Positions 6,964-15,782 of a stretch of DNA of 64,000 bases are shown one piece after another. Source of the DNA: Pseudomonadota bacterium (GTDB lineage Bacteria > Myxococcota > Myxococcia > Myxococcales > Myxococcaceae); the NCBI GenBank assembly GCA_023426545.1, contig JAFAAN010000034.1, positions 8,786 to 72,785 on the forward strand. Direction: 5' to 3'. The notes under the pieces were generated by a model. It had not been told where the DNA came from, did no database searches, and worked only from the letters and a program-made list of their open reading frames with translations. Both the position numbers and the translations under genes were made by a program. Within the stretch, counting starts at the first letter, position 1. Each line of letters opens with the position of its first letter.

Positions 6964-8511
6964 ATGTCGAAATCGAAGAGTCCCGAGGGCGCCGGCTCCC
7001 GGTGGAAGGTGCTGGCCACGGACCTGCCTGCATCCCTGGTGGTCTTCCTGGTCGCGCTGCCGCTGTGCATGGGGATTGCCTTGGCGTCCGGCGCGCCCAT
7101 CGTCTCCGGCCTCATCGCGGGGGTGATTGGCGGCATCGTGGTGGGCCTGTTCGGCGGCGTGCCGCTCCAGGTGAGCGGCCCCGCGGCGGGCCTCGCGGTG
7201 ATGGTGTTCGGGTTCATCCAGCAGATGGGGCTGGCCATGACGTGCGCGGCGGTGGCCGTCGCCGGCGTGGTGCAGATGATTCTCGGCGGCCTGCGGGTGG
7301 CGCGCGGCGCGCTGGCCATCTCTCCCGCGGTCATCCACGGGATGATGGCTGGCATCGGCATCCTCATCGTCCTGGGGCAGGTGCACATCATCCTGGGCGG
7401 CGCGCCGCAGTCGAGCGCGTGGCAGAACCTGAAGGAGCTGCCCGGGCAGATTGCGGGCCTGCACGGCGCCGCGACGCTGCTGGGCCTGCTGACCCTCGGG
7501 CTGATGGTGGCGTGGCAGTTCGTCCCCGGGAGGCTGAAGAAGGTGCCGGGCCCGCTGGTCGCCGTGGTGGGCGCCACCGCGGCGGCGTCCCTCCTGGGCG
7601 CGGACGTGGCACGCGTGGAGCTGCCGGAGAACATCTTCGCCAGCTTCCAGCCGCCCGCGCTCCCCAATGGTGACTGGGTGACGTTCGGCGCGGCGGTGCT
7701 GTCGCTGGCGCTGGTGGCGAGCGCGGAGTCGCTGCTGAGCGCGGTGGCCACGGACAAGATGCACACCGGCCCCCGGGCGAACCTGGACCGGGAGCTCTTC
7801 GGCCAGGGACTGGCGAACACGGTCTCTGGCCTGGTGGGGGGCCTGCCCATCACCGGCGTCATTGTGCGCAGCGCCACCAACATCACCGCTGGCGCGAAGA
7901 CCCGTCTGTCGGGCACGCTGCACGGCGTGTGGCTGCTGCTGTTCGCCACGCTGCTGGGCTCGGTCGCGGGGCTCGTCCCCCTCACGGTGCTGGCAGGTCT
8001 GCTCGTCTTCGTCGGAGCCAAACTGGTGAACGTCCACCACATTCGCGAGCTTCAGAAGCGCGGTGAGCTGGCCGTGTACCTGGTGACGGTGGCCGGGGTG
8101 GTGGGCGTCAACCTCCTGGCCGGCATCGGCATGGGCCTGGCGTTCGCGGTGCTGCGCCTGCTGTGGCACCTGGGCACCGTCGAGGTCGAGGTGCGGCAGC
8201 AGAAGGACGCGTCGTATCGGGTTCGAGTCTCGGGCGCGCTGACGTTCGTCGGCGTGCCCAGGCTGTCCACCGCGCTCGCCCAGGTGCCCTCGGGCTCCCG
8301 GGTGGAGCTGGACCTGGCCGTGCAGACGCTGGACCACTCCGGGCACGAAGCCCTGGAGAGCTGGTGCGACACGCATCGCAAGACGGGCGGCTCGGTGTTC
8401 GCCGAGTCGCTCGAGGAAGTCTGGAGCCGTAAGGGAACGATCAATCCGAGCGCACCCGCGGTCGTTGACGCTCCCAGTCAAAACTCGCTTGTCTCCGGAG
8501 GTGCGCAGTGA
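6964..8511 (+). CDS. SulP-family anion/bicarbonate transporter with STAS domain
   Basis: 515 residues. The membrane part (about 20-400) has ten or more hydrophobic segments and the SulP signature region (DLPASLVVFLVALPLCMGIA). The C-terminal 90 residues form a STAS domain. SulP proteins move sulfate, bicarbonate or other anions. The next gene is a carbonic anhydrase translated from an overlapping GTGA, so bicarbonate (or linked CO2 hydration) is the likely substrate; this is inference from context. GGAGG stands 4 bases before ATG 6964. Confidence 0.88.
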   Translation: MSKSKSPEGAGSRWKVLATDLPASLVVFLVALPLCMGIALASGAPIVSGLIAGVIGGIVVGLFGGVPLQVSGPAAGLAVMVFGFIQQMGLAMTCAAVAVAGVVQMILGGLRVARGALAISPAVIHGMMAGIGILIVLGQVHIILGGAPQSSAWQNLKELPGQIAGLHGAATLLGLLTLGLMVAWQFVPGRLKKVPGPLVAVVGATAAASLLGADVARVELPENIFASFQPPALPNGDWVTFGAAVLSLALVASAESLLSAVATDKMHTGPRANLDRELFGQGLANTVSGLVGGLPITGVIVRSATNITAGAKTRLSGTLHGVWLLLFATLLGSVAGLVPLTVLAGLLVFVGAKLVNVHHIRELQKRGELAVYLVTVAGVVGVNLLAGIGMGLAFAVLRLLWHLGTVEVEVRQQKDASYRVRVSGALTFVGVPRLSTALAQVPSGSRVELDLAVQTLDHSGHEALESWCDTHRKTGGSVFAESLEEVWSRKGTINPSAPAVVDAPSQNSLVSGGAQ

Positions 8512-9248
8512 GGAAGCTCATCCGAGGTCTATTGGATTTTCAGCTCAACGCCCGCTCGAAACATCGGGAGAAGTTCGCGTTGCTGGCGCAGGGGCAGAAG
8601 CCCGATTGCCTCTTCATCGCCTGCGCGGACAGCCGCGTCGTGCCGAACCTGCTGGTGTCGACCGACCCCGGTGACCTCTTCGTGGTTCGCAACGTGGGCA
8701 ACATGATGCCGCCGTCGGATGCCAAAGGGCTCTCGACGGGGGACCAGTCCGAGGCCGCCGCGCTGGAGTTCTCGCTCCGCCACCTGCTGGTGGAGGACAT
8801 CGTGGTGTGCGGCCACTCGAGCTGCGGCGCGATGCATGCCGTCCTCGGCGGCGGCGAGTGTCCCGACCACCCGAACCTCTGCGCCTGGCTCGAGCACGGC
8901 AAGCCCGCGCTCCAGCGGATGAAGGACCACCCGGAGCTGGGCGCGGGGCTGCCGGACCACGACCGTCTGTCCATGAACAATGTCCTGGTGCAGATGGAGC
9001 ACGTCGCCAGCTATCCGTGCGTGAAGGAGCGCCTCGTGGCGGGCACGCTGCGACTGCACGGCTGGTGGTTCGACATCGGCACCGCGCAGGTCCATGCCTG
9101 GCGCGCGAACCAGGGCCGGTTCATCCCCATGGATGAGCTGGTGGGGGAGGCCCTGCTGCGCGAGCTCGGCTCGGACTGCGTCGCCCCCGAGGTGCTCCCG
9201 AATGGCAACGGCGCCCCGCACCTGTCCGTGGCCGCCAGCAACTCGTGA
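8508..9248 (+). CDS. Beta-class carbonic anhydrase
   Basis: Interconverts CO2 and bicarbonate with a zinc ion. The zinc ligands are visible: Cys and Asp/Arg pair in CADSRVVPNL near residue 39, and His and Cys in VVCGHSSCGAMHAVL near residues 100-103. 246 residues is a normal length. The GTG start overlaps the SulP stop (GTGA), with GGAG upstream, so transporter and enzyme are made in a fixed ratio. It probably works on the cytoplasmic side of the SulP carrier; no signal peptide is seen. Confidence 0.93.
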   Translation: MRKLIRGLLDFQLNARSKHREKFALLAQGQKPDCLFIACADSRVVPNLLVSTDPGDLFVVRNVGNMMPPSDAKGLSTGDQSEAAALEFSLRHLLVEDIVVCGHSSCGAMHAVLGGGECPDHPNLCAWLEHGKPALQRMKDHPELGAGLPDHDRLSMNNVLVQMEHVASYPCVKERLVAGTLRLHGWWFDIGTAQVHAWRANQGRFIPMDELVGEALLRELGSDCVAPEVLPNGNGAPHLSVAASNS

Positions 9249-9274
9249 CGGCGGCGGAGCAGGCGGGCAGGGGA

Positions 9275-9288
9275 GCCGGCCGGCCGGC
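9275..9288. terminator. GC palindrome after the carbonic anhydrase gene
   Basis: GCCGGCCGGCCGGC is a 14-base perfect palindrome 26 bases after the carbonic anhydrase stop. It may end or pause the operon transcript, but there is no T-run after it and it could also be chance in 70 % GC DNA. Confidence 0.25.
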
Positions 9289-9343
9289 GCCGCTCTCCGG
9301 TGGCAAATGACGGGGGAGGAGGGGAGGATGGGCCACGAGCTCC

Positions 9344-10186
9344 ATGACTCCCTTCCTCTTCATGCTCGTCGTCCTGGGATTCTCCGTGGGCGCGGGACTG
9401 CTGGGTTCGCTCCTGGGCATCGGGGGCGGGCTCATCCTGATTCCCGTGCTCACGCTGCTCCTGAAGGTGGACATCCAGTACGCGGTGGGGGCGTCCATCG
9501 TCTCCGTCATCGCGACGTCCAGCGGCGCCGCGGCGGCCTACGTCCGGGACCGGATGGCCAACACCCGCGTCGCCATGTTCCTGGAGCTGGCCACCACGGC
9601 GGGGGCGCTCAGCGGCGCCTTCCTGTCGGGCCTGGTGGGAGGGCGCGGCGTCTACCTCGTGTTCGGCGCCGTCATGGCGTGGTCCGCGCTGGTGATGCTG
9701 AAGCGGATGCGCGTGGGCGGGGAGGCGCCGGTGCCGGCGGATTCGCTGGCGGACCGGCTGGCGCTGCACGGCAGCTACTGGGATGAGGCCCAGGGGCGCG
9801 AGGTGGCCTACCGCGTGACGCGGCCGCTCGCCGGGCTGGGGTTGATGTACGTGGCGGGCACGGTGAGCGGCATGCTGGGCATCGGCTCCGGCGCGCTGAA
9901 GGTGCCGGCCATGGACCTGGCCATGCGGCTGCCGCTCAAGGTGTCCACGGCGACCAGCAACTTCATGATTGGCGTGACGGCGGCGGCCAGCGCGGGCGTC
10001 TACTTCGCGCGCGGCAACATCGACCCGTTCATCGCGGGGCCGGTGTGCGTGGGCGTCACGCTGGGCGCGTGGCTGGGCTCTCGCCACCTGATGGCCCGGG
10101 TCACCGGCACGTGGCTGCGCGCGCTCTTCGTGGGCGTGCTGCTGTGGGTGGCCTTCGAGATGCTGCGCAAGGGGTGGGGACCATGA
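9344..10186 (+). CDS. TauE/SafE-family (COG0730) membrane permease
   Basis: 280 residues with about eight membrane helices arranged as two repeats, each beginning with a glycine-rich helix (GSLLGIGGGLILIPVLTLL near the start and GMLGIGSGALKVPAMDLA near residue 180). This is the TauE/SafE signature; members export sulfite, sulfoacetate or related anions. The substrate cannot be read from the sequence. The stop overlaps the start of the DUF1634 gene (ATGA), a recurrent pairing. It follows the SulP-carbonic anhydrase genes, but a 95-base gap with a GC palindrome suggests a separate unit. Confidence 0.87.
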   Translation: MTPFLFMLVVLGFSVGAGLLGSLLGIGGGLILIPVLTLLLKVDIQYAVGASIVSVIATSSGAAAAYVRDRMANTRVAMFLELATTAGALSGAFLSGLVGGRGVYLVFGAVMAWSALVMLKRMRVGGEAPVPADSLADRLALHGSYWDEAQGREVAYRVTRPLAGLGLMYVAGTVSGMLGIGSGALKVPAMDLAMRLPLKVSTATSNFMIGVTAAASAGVYFARGNIDPFIAGPVCVGVTLGAWLGSRHLMARVTGTWLRALFVGVLLWVAFEMLRKGWGP

Positions 10187-10635
10187 GCGGCGCGTCCACG
10201 CCCGGGCCACACGGCCCCGAGGCCACCACCGCGGCGCTTCGCGACGGCGCGGAGGGCTCGCAGCTCCAGCCGGAGCTGCTCATCAGCGACCTGCTGCGCT
10301 ACGGCGTGGCCGCGAGCCTGTCGCTGGTGACGCTGGGCACCGTGGTGACCTTCTTCCGCCACCCGGACTACCTCGTCTCGACCGAGGCGCTGCAGCGCCT
10401 CACCTCGCCGCACCCGGTGCCGCACACGCTGCGGGACGTGATGGAGGGCGCGCTGGCCGCCCGGGGGCGGGCCTTCGTCATGGTGGGGCTGCTGGTGATG
10501 ATGGCCGTGCCGGTGATGCGCGTGGCCCTGTCGCTGCTCATCTTCCGCCAGCAGAAGGACCGGCTCTACGTGGGCATCACCGCCGCGGTGCTGGCCATGC
10601 TCGTCCTGTCCTTCCTGTTGGGCGCGGTGCACTGA
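10183..10635 (+). CDS. DUF1634 membrane protein, partner of the TauE permease
   Basis: 150 residues with three hydrophobic segments (about residues 42-60, 100-120 and 128-147). The core LISDLLRYGVAASLSLVTLG matches the DUF1634 family, which is usually encoded next to COG0730 permeases. It starts at ATG 10183, overlapping the permease stop. The biochemical role is unknown; an accessory subunit of the permease is the natural inference. Confidence 0.8.
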   Translation: MSGASTPGPHGPEATTAALRDGAEGSQLQPELLISDLLRYGVAASLSLVTLGTVVTFFRHPDYLVSTEALQRLTSPHPVPHTLRDVMEGALAARGRAFVMVGLLVMMAVPVMRVALSLLIFRQQKDRLYVGITAAVLAMLVLSFLLGAVH

Positions 10636-10647
10636 CGCCGCGGTGGG

Positions 10648-11145
10648 TCAGCGCGCGTTTCCCGGGCGCTTCAGCGGCTTGCCCGGCGTGGCCCACCACG
10701 TGAGCGTGAAGCCGCCATCGTTGAGCGGGTGCAGGGCCAGCACCGCGCCCTTGCGCAGCTTGTCCGGCAGCTCATGCTGCAGGGCGCGCTGGGCCGCGCG
10801 CTCCAGTGAGGGGTTGTGCCCCACCAGCGCCCAGCCCGCGCCGCGCTCGCGCGCGAGGTCGACGATGCGCTTGTGCGCGCCGCGCTGGGGCATCAGCGCG
10901 GGGTGGACCTCCACGCCGGACACGCCGAAGGCCTCCGCGAGCAGCTCCGCCGTCTGGACCGCTCTCACCAGCGGACTGGTGAGGATGCCCCGAAGCGGCG
11001 TGAGGCGCGCCAGCTTGCGCGCGTGGTGGCGGAAGGCGGCCCGGCCCTCCGGGGTGAGGGCGCGCGCCTCGTCGCCCAGGGCGTGGGAGTCCTCCGCGAC
11101 GGCGTGGCGGACGAACAGCAACGGCAGCTCGCGAGCAGAAGGCAT
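10648..11145 (-). CDS. sixA: SixA-type phosphohistidine phosphatase
   Basis: 165 residues of the histidine phosphatase superfamily. The catalytic motif is RHA (R13-H14, LLFVRHAVAEDS) instead of the commoner RHG; RHA is typical of SixA. The second half-site LTSPLVRAVQTAELL and a late catalytic histidine in LVGHNPSLE are present. SixA removes phosphate from histidine phosphotransfer domains, or from NPr in nitrogen PTS. It lies among two-component genes but is not coupled to any. It converges tail to tail with the DUF1634 gene with only 12 bases between. Confidence 0.85.
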   Translation of the reverse strand: MPSARELPLLFVRHAVAEDSHALGDEARALTPEGRAAFRHHARKLARLTPLRGILTSPLVRAVQTAELLAEAFGVSGVEVHPALMPQRGAHKRIVDLARERGAGWALVGHNPSLERAAQRALQHELPDKLRKGAVLALHPLNDGGFTLTWWATPGKPLKRPGNAR

Positions 11146-11205
11146 GGTGAGCGCCGTGAATCACTTCCCGGGGGGCGCGCGCAAGCAACGGCCTCGCGAC
11201 AATGT

Positions 11206-12150
11206 CTACCCTTCGTAGTCGTTGAGCGCGTCCAGGGGGAGCGGCGCGGCGCCCGTCACGGTGCCGTCCAGGTCCGTGGGCAGCGAGGCGGGGTCGACCG
11301 CCGGGGCGGGGCGGCTGTCCATGGGCGTGGCCGCCGCGCGCGAGGCGGCGCCCGGCGGCGGACGCAGCACGGGGCCCGGCGGGGGCAGGCCGGAGTGGCG
11401 CCGAGCGGCCTCCATCAGCGCGTGGTGATGGCGATAGCGCGCCTCCACCAGCTTGTGGACGAGCAGCGGGCCGCCCGGGACGCGGCGCGCGGTGAGGGCC
11501 TGGGTGGCCTTGCGCACCGGGTAGCGCACGCGGCGAATCTGCACGCGCCAGCCCTTGGGCGTGAAGGTGAAGACGCCGTAGGCGGGGCGCAAATCCCCGT
11601 CCCGCGGGATGCCCGCGCTGGCCACGTCCGCGATGAGCATGCGCCCCACGCGGCGGCGGTAGGGGAAGTGCAGGTGCCCGAAGGCGCAGGCCGCCGCGTC
11701 CAGGTGGCTGAAGAAGCGGCGCACCGCGACGTCATCCAGCGTGGGGTCCAGCGACTCCTCGAGGTTGCGCGGGTTGGCGTGGCAGACGAAGAGGTCCTGC
11801 CCCTTGCGCGGCGTGTAGCGCACGGAGAAGGGCAGGGCGCCCAGCTTCTCCAGGTGCGCGCCGCCGAGCTGGTCGCGCGTCCAGCGCAGCAGCTCCGTCT
11901 TCCAGTGGTCCTTCTCCCGGTAGGCGCCCCCCAGGTAGTTGCCCGCGAGGTAGCAGTCGGTGTTGCCCATCAACACGGAGTCACACCGGTCGAAGAGCAG
12001 GTCCACCGTCTCCCGAGGGTGGGCGCCCCGCAGGGCCAGGTCGCCGGCGGCCACGATGTAGTCCGGGGCCACAGAGCGGGCGATGTCCTCGAGGACGGCC
12101 TCGCAGGCGGGAAGATTGCCGTGAATGTCCGCGAGGATGGCGACCCGCAT
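11206..12150 (-). CDS. Calcineurin-like metallophosphoesterase
   Basis: 314 residues. The dinuclear-metal motifs appear in order: ADIHGN (residues 7-12), AGDLALRG, GNTD, CHANP and FGHLHFPY. The last 80 residues are a proline/alanine-rich tail without recognised fold. The family (YfcE-like) hydrolyses phosphodiesters or phosphomonoesters; the substrate is unknown. A TAGGAT box 9 bases before the start codon and no Shine-Dalgarno sequence suggest a leaderless transcript. Confidence 0.85.
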   Translation of the reverse strand: MRVAILADIHGNLPACEAVLEDIARSVAPDYIVAAGDLALRGAHPRETVDLLFDRCDSVLMGNTDCYLAGNYLGGAYREKDHWKTELLRWTRDQLGGAHLEKLGALPFSVRYTPRKGQDLFVCHANPRNLEESLDPTLDDVAVRRFFSHLDAAACAFGHLHFPYRRRVGRMLIADVASAGIPRDGDLRPAYGVFTFTPKGWRVQIRRVRYPVRKATQALTARRVPGGPLLVHKLVEARYRHHHALMEAARRHSGLPPPGPVLRPPPGAASRAAATPMDSRPAPAVDPASLPTDLDGTVTGAAPLPLDALNDYEG

Positions 12151-12159
12151 GGTCGGACC

Positions 12160-12165
12160 ATCCTA
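12160..12165 (-). promoter_or_regulatory. Putative -10 element for a leaderless metallophosphoesterase mRNA
   Basis: TAGGAT on the minus strand stands 9 bases before the ATG at 12150 and overlaps the stop codon of the upstream kinase. No ribosome site lies between. Confidence 0.35.
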
Positions 12166-13524
12166 CCCCGTCGCCGCCTTCGGTGGAGCCGCCTGGGGCA
12201 GAAAAATGGTGAAGGTGCTCCCCCCGTTGGGTTGGCTCTCCACCTTGACCTCGCCGTCCATGGCCTGCAGCAGGTGCTTGACGATGGCCAGCCCCAGCCC
12301 GGTGCCGCCCGTATCCCGGCTGCGCCCCTTGTCCACCCGGTAGAAGCGCTCGAAGACGCGCGGCAGGTGCCTGGCCTCGATGCCCAGCCCCGAGTCCTTC
12401 ACGCGCACCACGCAGCGTCCTGCCTCGCACGTTCCGTGAACGTCCACGCGTCCGCCGGGGGGCGTGTACTTCACCGCGTTGTCCAGAAGGTTGAGCAGCA
12501 CCTGCTCCACGGCGCGAGTGTCCCCCACCGCGAGTAGATTCGAGGGGACGTGGAGTGAAATCGACTGGCCCTTGCCCTCGGCCTTGGGGCGCACGGTGTC
12601 CGCGGCGCGCGCGGCGGCGTCCGCCAGGGGGACGTGGGTGAGCGTCAGGCTCACCTCGCGCGCCTCCAGGCGCGACAGCTCCAGCAGCTCCTCCACCAGC
12701 TCGGACAGGCGCTCGGACTGGCGGTGGATGATCTCCACCATCTTCGGCGCCATGACGGGGTCGTTGAGGGCGCCGCCCTGGAGCGTCTCGGCGTAGCCCC
12801 GGATGGCGGTGATGGGCGTGCGCAGCTCGTGTGACACGTTGGCCACGAAGTCCTTGCGCACCTTCTCCAGCCGGCGCAGCTCGGTGACGTCATGGAAGAC
12901 GGCGGCGCTGCCGGCCAGGTCCTTGGCCAGCGGCGTCACGCGGACGGAGAGGGTCCGGGGGAAGAGGCCCTCCAGCGTGAGCTCCAGGTGGCTGGAGGCG
13001 CCCTCGCGGCAGGCGCGCAGCACCGCGTCATGCAGCGCCTCGTTCCGGATGACGGCCAGGGGGCGCTGGCCGGTGAGGGCCGCGCCCGGGGCGGGCAGCA
13101 GGTTGCGGAGCGCGTCGTTGTGGCGCACCACGGTGCCGTCCGCGTCCGTTACCCAGATGCCCTCCGTCATGCCGTCCAGCACGGCGGTGAGGGTGCGGGC
13201 CTCCTGGGTGAGCCGGTCGGAGCGCGCGGACAGCTGCGCGTGGAGCGAGTCGATGGCGCCCTCGAGCCCGGCAATCTCCTCCAGCCGCTCCGGCACTCCG
13301 GGGGCGGGCGCGGGGCTGCCCTCTGCGCGGTCTCGCGTGTGGCGGGCCAGCAGGTCGAGCTGCCGCTGGAGGGTTCCGCGGCTCAGGCCCAGGGACATGA
13401 GCGAGCCGGCGAGCGCGACGAGCGCCGCGGCGACAACCTCCCTGGGGCCGTCCAGCACGGCGACGAGCACCGCGACGACCAGCGGCGGCAGCAGGAGGGG
13501 CAGGAGCGTGGCTCGCAGGGGCAT
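12163..13524 (-). CDS. PhoR-type sensor histidine kinase
   Basis: 453 residues. Two membrane helices near the N-terminus (about 5-24 and 28-48) are separated by only a few residues, so there is almost no periplasmic sensor. A linker with a PAS domain follows (about 105-215, VLDGMTEGIWVTDADG). The HisKA domain has H232 in FVANVSHELRTP, and the ATPase domain ends with DTGGTGLGLAIVKHLL. This layout is that of PhoR-like kinases that sense through a partner or the membrane. It is encoded 13 bases after a PhoB-type regulator and is its likely partner. Confidence 0.88.
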   Translation of the reverse strand: MPLRATLLPLLLPPLVVAVLVAVLDGPREVVAAALVALAGSLMSLGLSRGTLQRQLDLLARHTRDRAEGSPAPAPGVPERLEEIAGLEGAIDSLHAQLSARSDRLTQEARTLTAVLDGMTEGIWVTDADGTVVRHNDALRNLLPAPGAALTGQRPLAVIRNEALHDAVLRACREGASSHLELTLEGLFPRTLSVRVTPLAKDLAGSAAVFHDVTELRRLEKVRKDFVANVSHELRTPITAIRGYAETLQGGALNDPVMAPKMVEIIHRQSERLSELVEELLELSRLEAREVSLTLTHVPLADAAARAADTVRPKAEGKGQSISLHVPSNLLAVGDTRAVEQVLLNLLDNAVKYTPPGGRVDVHGTCEAGRCVVRVKDSGLGIEARHLPRVFERFYRVDKGRSRDTGGTGLGLAIVKHLLQAMDGEVKVESQPNGGSTFTIFLPQAAPPKAATG

Positions 13525-13537
13525 GGGGCGCCTCGCG

Positions 13538-14218
13538 TCACGGAGGGCTGAGCTTGTAGCCCACGCCGCGCACCGTTTCGATGATGTCCCCGGAGGGGCC
13601 CAGCTTCTCGCGCAGCCGCTTGATGTGCGTGTCCACGGTGCGGGTGTGGATCTCCGCCTGGATGCCCCAGACGTCCGACAGCAGCACCTCGCGCGTCTGC
13701 ACCCGGTCGGAGCGCTCCAGCAGCGTGCGCAGCAGCCGGAACTCGAGCGCGGTGAGCAGCACCTCCTCGCCTTTCACCCGCACCTGGTGGCGCGTGGTGT
13801 CCAGGCTGATATCGCCGCAGGACAGCGCCGTGGACGGGCCGTCCTCGGCGTCCGCGCGGCGCAGCACCGCCTTGACGCGCAGGAGCAGCTCGCGCACGGA
13901 GAAGGGCTTCACCACGTAGTCGTCCGCGCCCAGCTCCAGGCCCTGCACGCGGTCGGACTCCTGGCCCTTCGCGCTGACGATGATGACGGACGCCTTGCGC
14001 AGCTCGGTGTCGGCCTTGAGCATGCGCAGCACCTCGCTGCCCGCCACGTCCGGCAACATCAGGTCGAGCAGCACCAGGTCCGGCGGATGGGCTCGCGCCT
14101 TGGCGAGCCCGCCCGCGCCGGTGTTCGCCGTCTCCGTCTCGAAGCCCGCGGTTCGCAGGTTGTAGTCCACGAGGCCGGCGAGGTCCTGTTCGTCCTCGAT
14201 AATCAGGATGCGCGACAT
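13538..14218 (-). CDS. PhoB/OmpR-family response regulator paired with a PhoR-type kinase
   Basis: 226 residues: receiver domain with acceptor D52 (LVLLDLMLPD) and VKPF lysine, then a winged helix with TVDTHIKRLREKLG and GVGYKLSPP. It closely resembles the regulator upstream of pstS (same D52 layout and linker length), so the window holds two PhoB-like paralogues. The true phosphate regulator could be either; this one has its own kinase gene, while the other lies next to pst. Confidence 0.87.
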   Translation of the reverse strand: MSRILIIEDEQDLAGLVDYNLRTAGFETETANTGAGGLAKARAHPPDLVLLDLMLPDVAGSEVLRMLKADTELRKASVIIVSAKGQESDRVQGLELGADDYVVKPFSVRELLLRVKAVLRRADAEDGPSTALSCGDISLDTTRHQVRVKGEEVLLTALEFRLLRTLLERSDRVQTREVLLSDVWGIQAEIHTRTVDTHIKRLREKLGPSGDIIETVRGVGYKLSPP

Positions 14219-14243
14219 GAATTCCTCTCGAGTTCCGCCGCGC

Positions 14244-14747
14244 TCAGGGCGCGATGGACGGATTGCACGCTCCGCCGGTCAGCGTCAGGGGCGCGGCGAT
14301 CAGCGGCGCGTTGTCGCCCGCGTTGACCTCCCGGAGGTAGTTGCACGAGCTGCCCAGGAAGCCCGGCGGCGTCCCCGTGGTGATGGCCTCGATGACGAGC
14401 GCGTAATCTCGGCCCACCGGCACGTCCACCGCCAGCTCCAGGCTGCCACCCGATTGGAGGCTCGCCAGGTCTACCGGGAAGCGCAGGACGCGGCCCTCGC
14501 GGCCCTGGCCGTCCTTGAGCACCACCAGGTCGTCCCGCTTCACCTGGGTGCTCAGACAGGTGCGTTGCAGCTCGGTGCAGCTGCGGCTGGAGCCCCGCGT
14601 CAGCACGGCCACCTGGAGCGCCTGGACGTCGCCGGCCACCGCGCGCTCCATCGTCAGCGCGAGCCCGAAGCGGCCCGCGGGCTCGGCGTCGGGGCCACAG
14701 GCGGTGAGGGCGAGCAGCAGCAAGGGGGACAGGAGGCGGAGGCTCAT
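14244..14747 (-). CDS. Small lipoprotein of unknown function
   Basis: 167 residues. A lipoprotein signal peptide ends in the lipobox LTAC (C17), so the mature protein is membrane anchored. There are further cysteine pairs (SCTELQRTCLS, SCNYLREVNAGDNA and GGACNPS), suggesting disulfides. I recognise no family. The start overlaps the stop of the upstream TPR gene (ATGA), so the two form a unit. Confidence 0.6.
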   Translation of the reverse strand: MSLRLLSPLLLLALTACGPDAEPAGRFGLALTMERAVAGDVQALQVAVLTRGSSRSCTELQRTCLSTQVKRDDLVVLKDGQGREGRVLRFPVDLASLQSGGSLELAVDVPVGRDYALVIEAITTGTPPGFLGSSCNYLREVNAGDNAPLIAAPLTLTGGACNPSIAP

Positions 14748-15679
14748 GGGGTGGAAGGCTCCACGCGAATGGTGATGGGGACGCGGCCCCGCTCCTCGCC
14801 GGAGGTCAGGGCCACCACGCCGGCGGTCGCCCCGATGGCCACCGCGCCAACGCCCACCCAGAGCCAGGGGCTCTTGTACCAGGGACGTGAGGCGGCCCCG
14901 GCGGCGGTCCCGGCGCGCTGGGCCCGGGGCGCCACCTGGAAGATGAGCGGCATGAAGGAGTCCCCGCGGCCCGCGAGCCGGCGCTGCGCCGCGTCCGCGA
15001 CCTCGAAGTAGTACTCCATCTCGTAGGCCTCGGGCTCGGAGGGGACCTCGTAGGCGGGCAGCACCGCGCGGTATTGCTCGCGGCTGCGGCCGTCGGGCGT
15101 GCGCTCCCGCGCGAAGTCCACCGAGCTGTAGGCCTCGTCACCGGCGCGCCGGTAGAAGAGGCGCGCGCGGGCGCCCAGCGCCAGGTCGTGGATGGTGGCC
15201 TCCACGACGACGGGCTCGCCACCGGGCGGGTCGGGGATGGGGTCCACGTCCAGGGTGACGGGGCGGACCCGCCGGCTCTTGATGTCCTCGCGGATGCGGG
15301 CGTAGAGGGCGCGCAGCTTGGGCGGCGCGGAGCGGGGGAGCTCGTAGTCCGGCCGGGCCTGGAGCAGCTTCTCGTAGGCATCGCGGGCCTGGGGCTCGTC
15401 GCCCAGGTACAGCGCCGTCAGCCCCAGCAGCCGGTAGAGCTCCACCAGCTGGTCGTCCGTCAGGTCTGGTGCGTCCAGACCCTCCAGGAGCGTGCGCCGC
15501 GCCTTCTCGAACTCGCCCTGGTCGAGCTGCTCGCGGGCCTCGGTGATGGCCGGGCTCGCCGGGCCCAGCTGCGAGAAAACGGGCTCCGGGAAGAAGGGCT
15601 GGCTCCAGCCCGGGCGGGCCGCCAGGCCCAGCACCAGGAGGAGGACCCACCCGCGCAACCGCCTGCAGTGTCCGTGCAT
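14744..15679 (-). CDS. Exported TPR protein with C-terminal membrane anchor, unknown function
   Basis: 311 residues. A signal peptide (about 1-26) is followed by TPR-like helices (about 45-110: EKARRTLLEG, LLGLTALYLGDEPQARDAYEKLL), a beta-rich middle with repeated charged stretches, and one hydrophobic helix near 273-293 (SPWLWVGVGAVAIGATAGVV). This pattern occurs in myxobacterial envelope proteins of unknown role. It has a TAGGTT box 7 bases before the start codon and no Shine-Dalgarno sequence. Confidence 0.65.
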   Translation of the reverse strand: MHGHCRRLRGWVLLLVLGLAARPGWSQPFFPEPVFSQLGPASPAITEAREQLDQGEFEKARRTLLEGLDAPDLTDDQLVELYRLLGLTALYLGDEPQARDAYEKLLQARPDYELPRSAPPKLRALYARIREDIKSRRVRPVTLDVDPIPDPPGGEPVVVEATIHDLALGARARLFYRRAGDEAYSSVDFARERTPDGRSREQYRAVLPAYEVPSEPEAYEMEYYFEVADAAQRRLAGRGDSFMPLIFQVAPRAQRAGTAAGAASRPWYKSPWLWVGVGAVAIGATAGVVALTSGEERGRVPITIRVEPSTP

Positions 15680-15686
15680 CGATCCG

Positions 15687-15692
15687 AACCTA
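15687..15692 (-). promoter_or_regulatory. Putative -10 element for a leaderless TPR-gene mRNA
   Basis: TAGGTT (minus strand) ends 7 bases before the ATG at 15679, the distance at which transcription would start at the start codon. The surrounding stretch is unusually AT-rich for this genome. Confidence 0.4.
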
Positions 15693-15782
15693 TCAAAACG
15701 TTATTGGGAGAATCCACGAAGGCCGGCCCACTGGGGGTGACGGCGTGGTGACATCTTCGTGGCGGTGAAGCACGTGGGCGTG

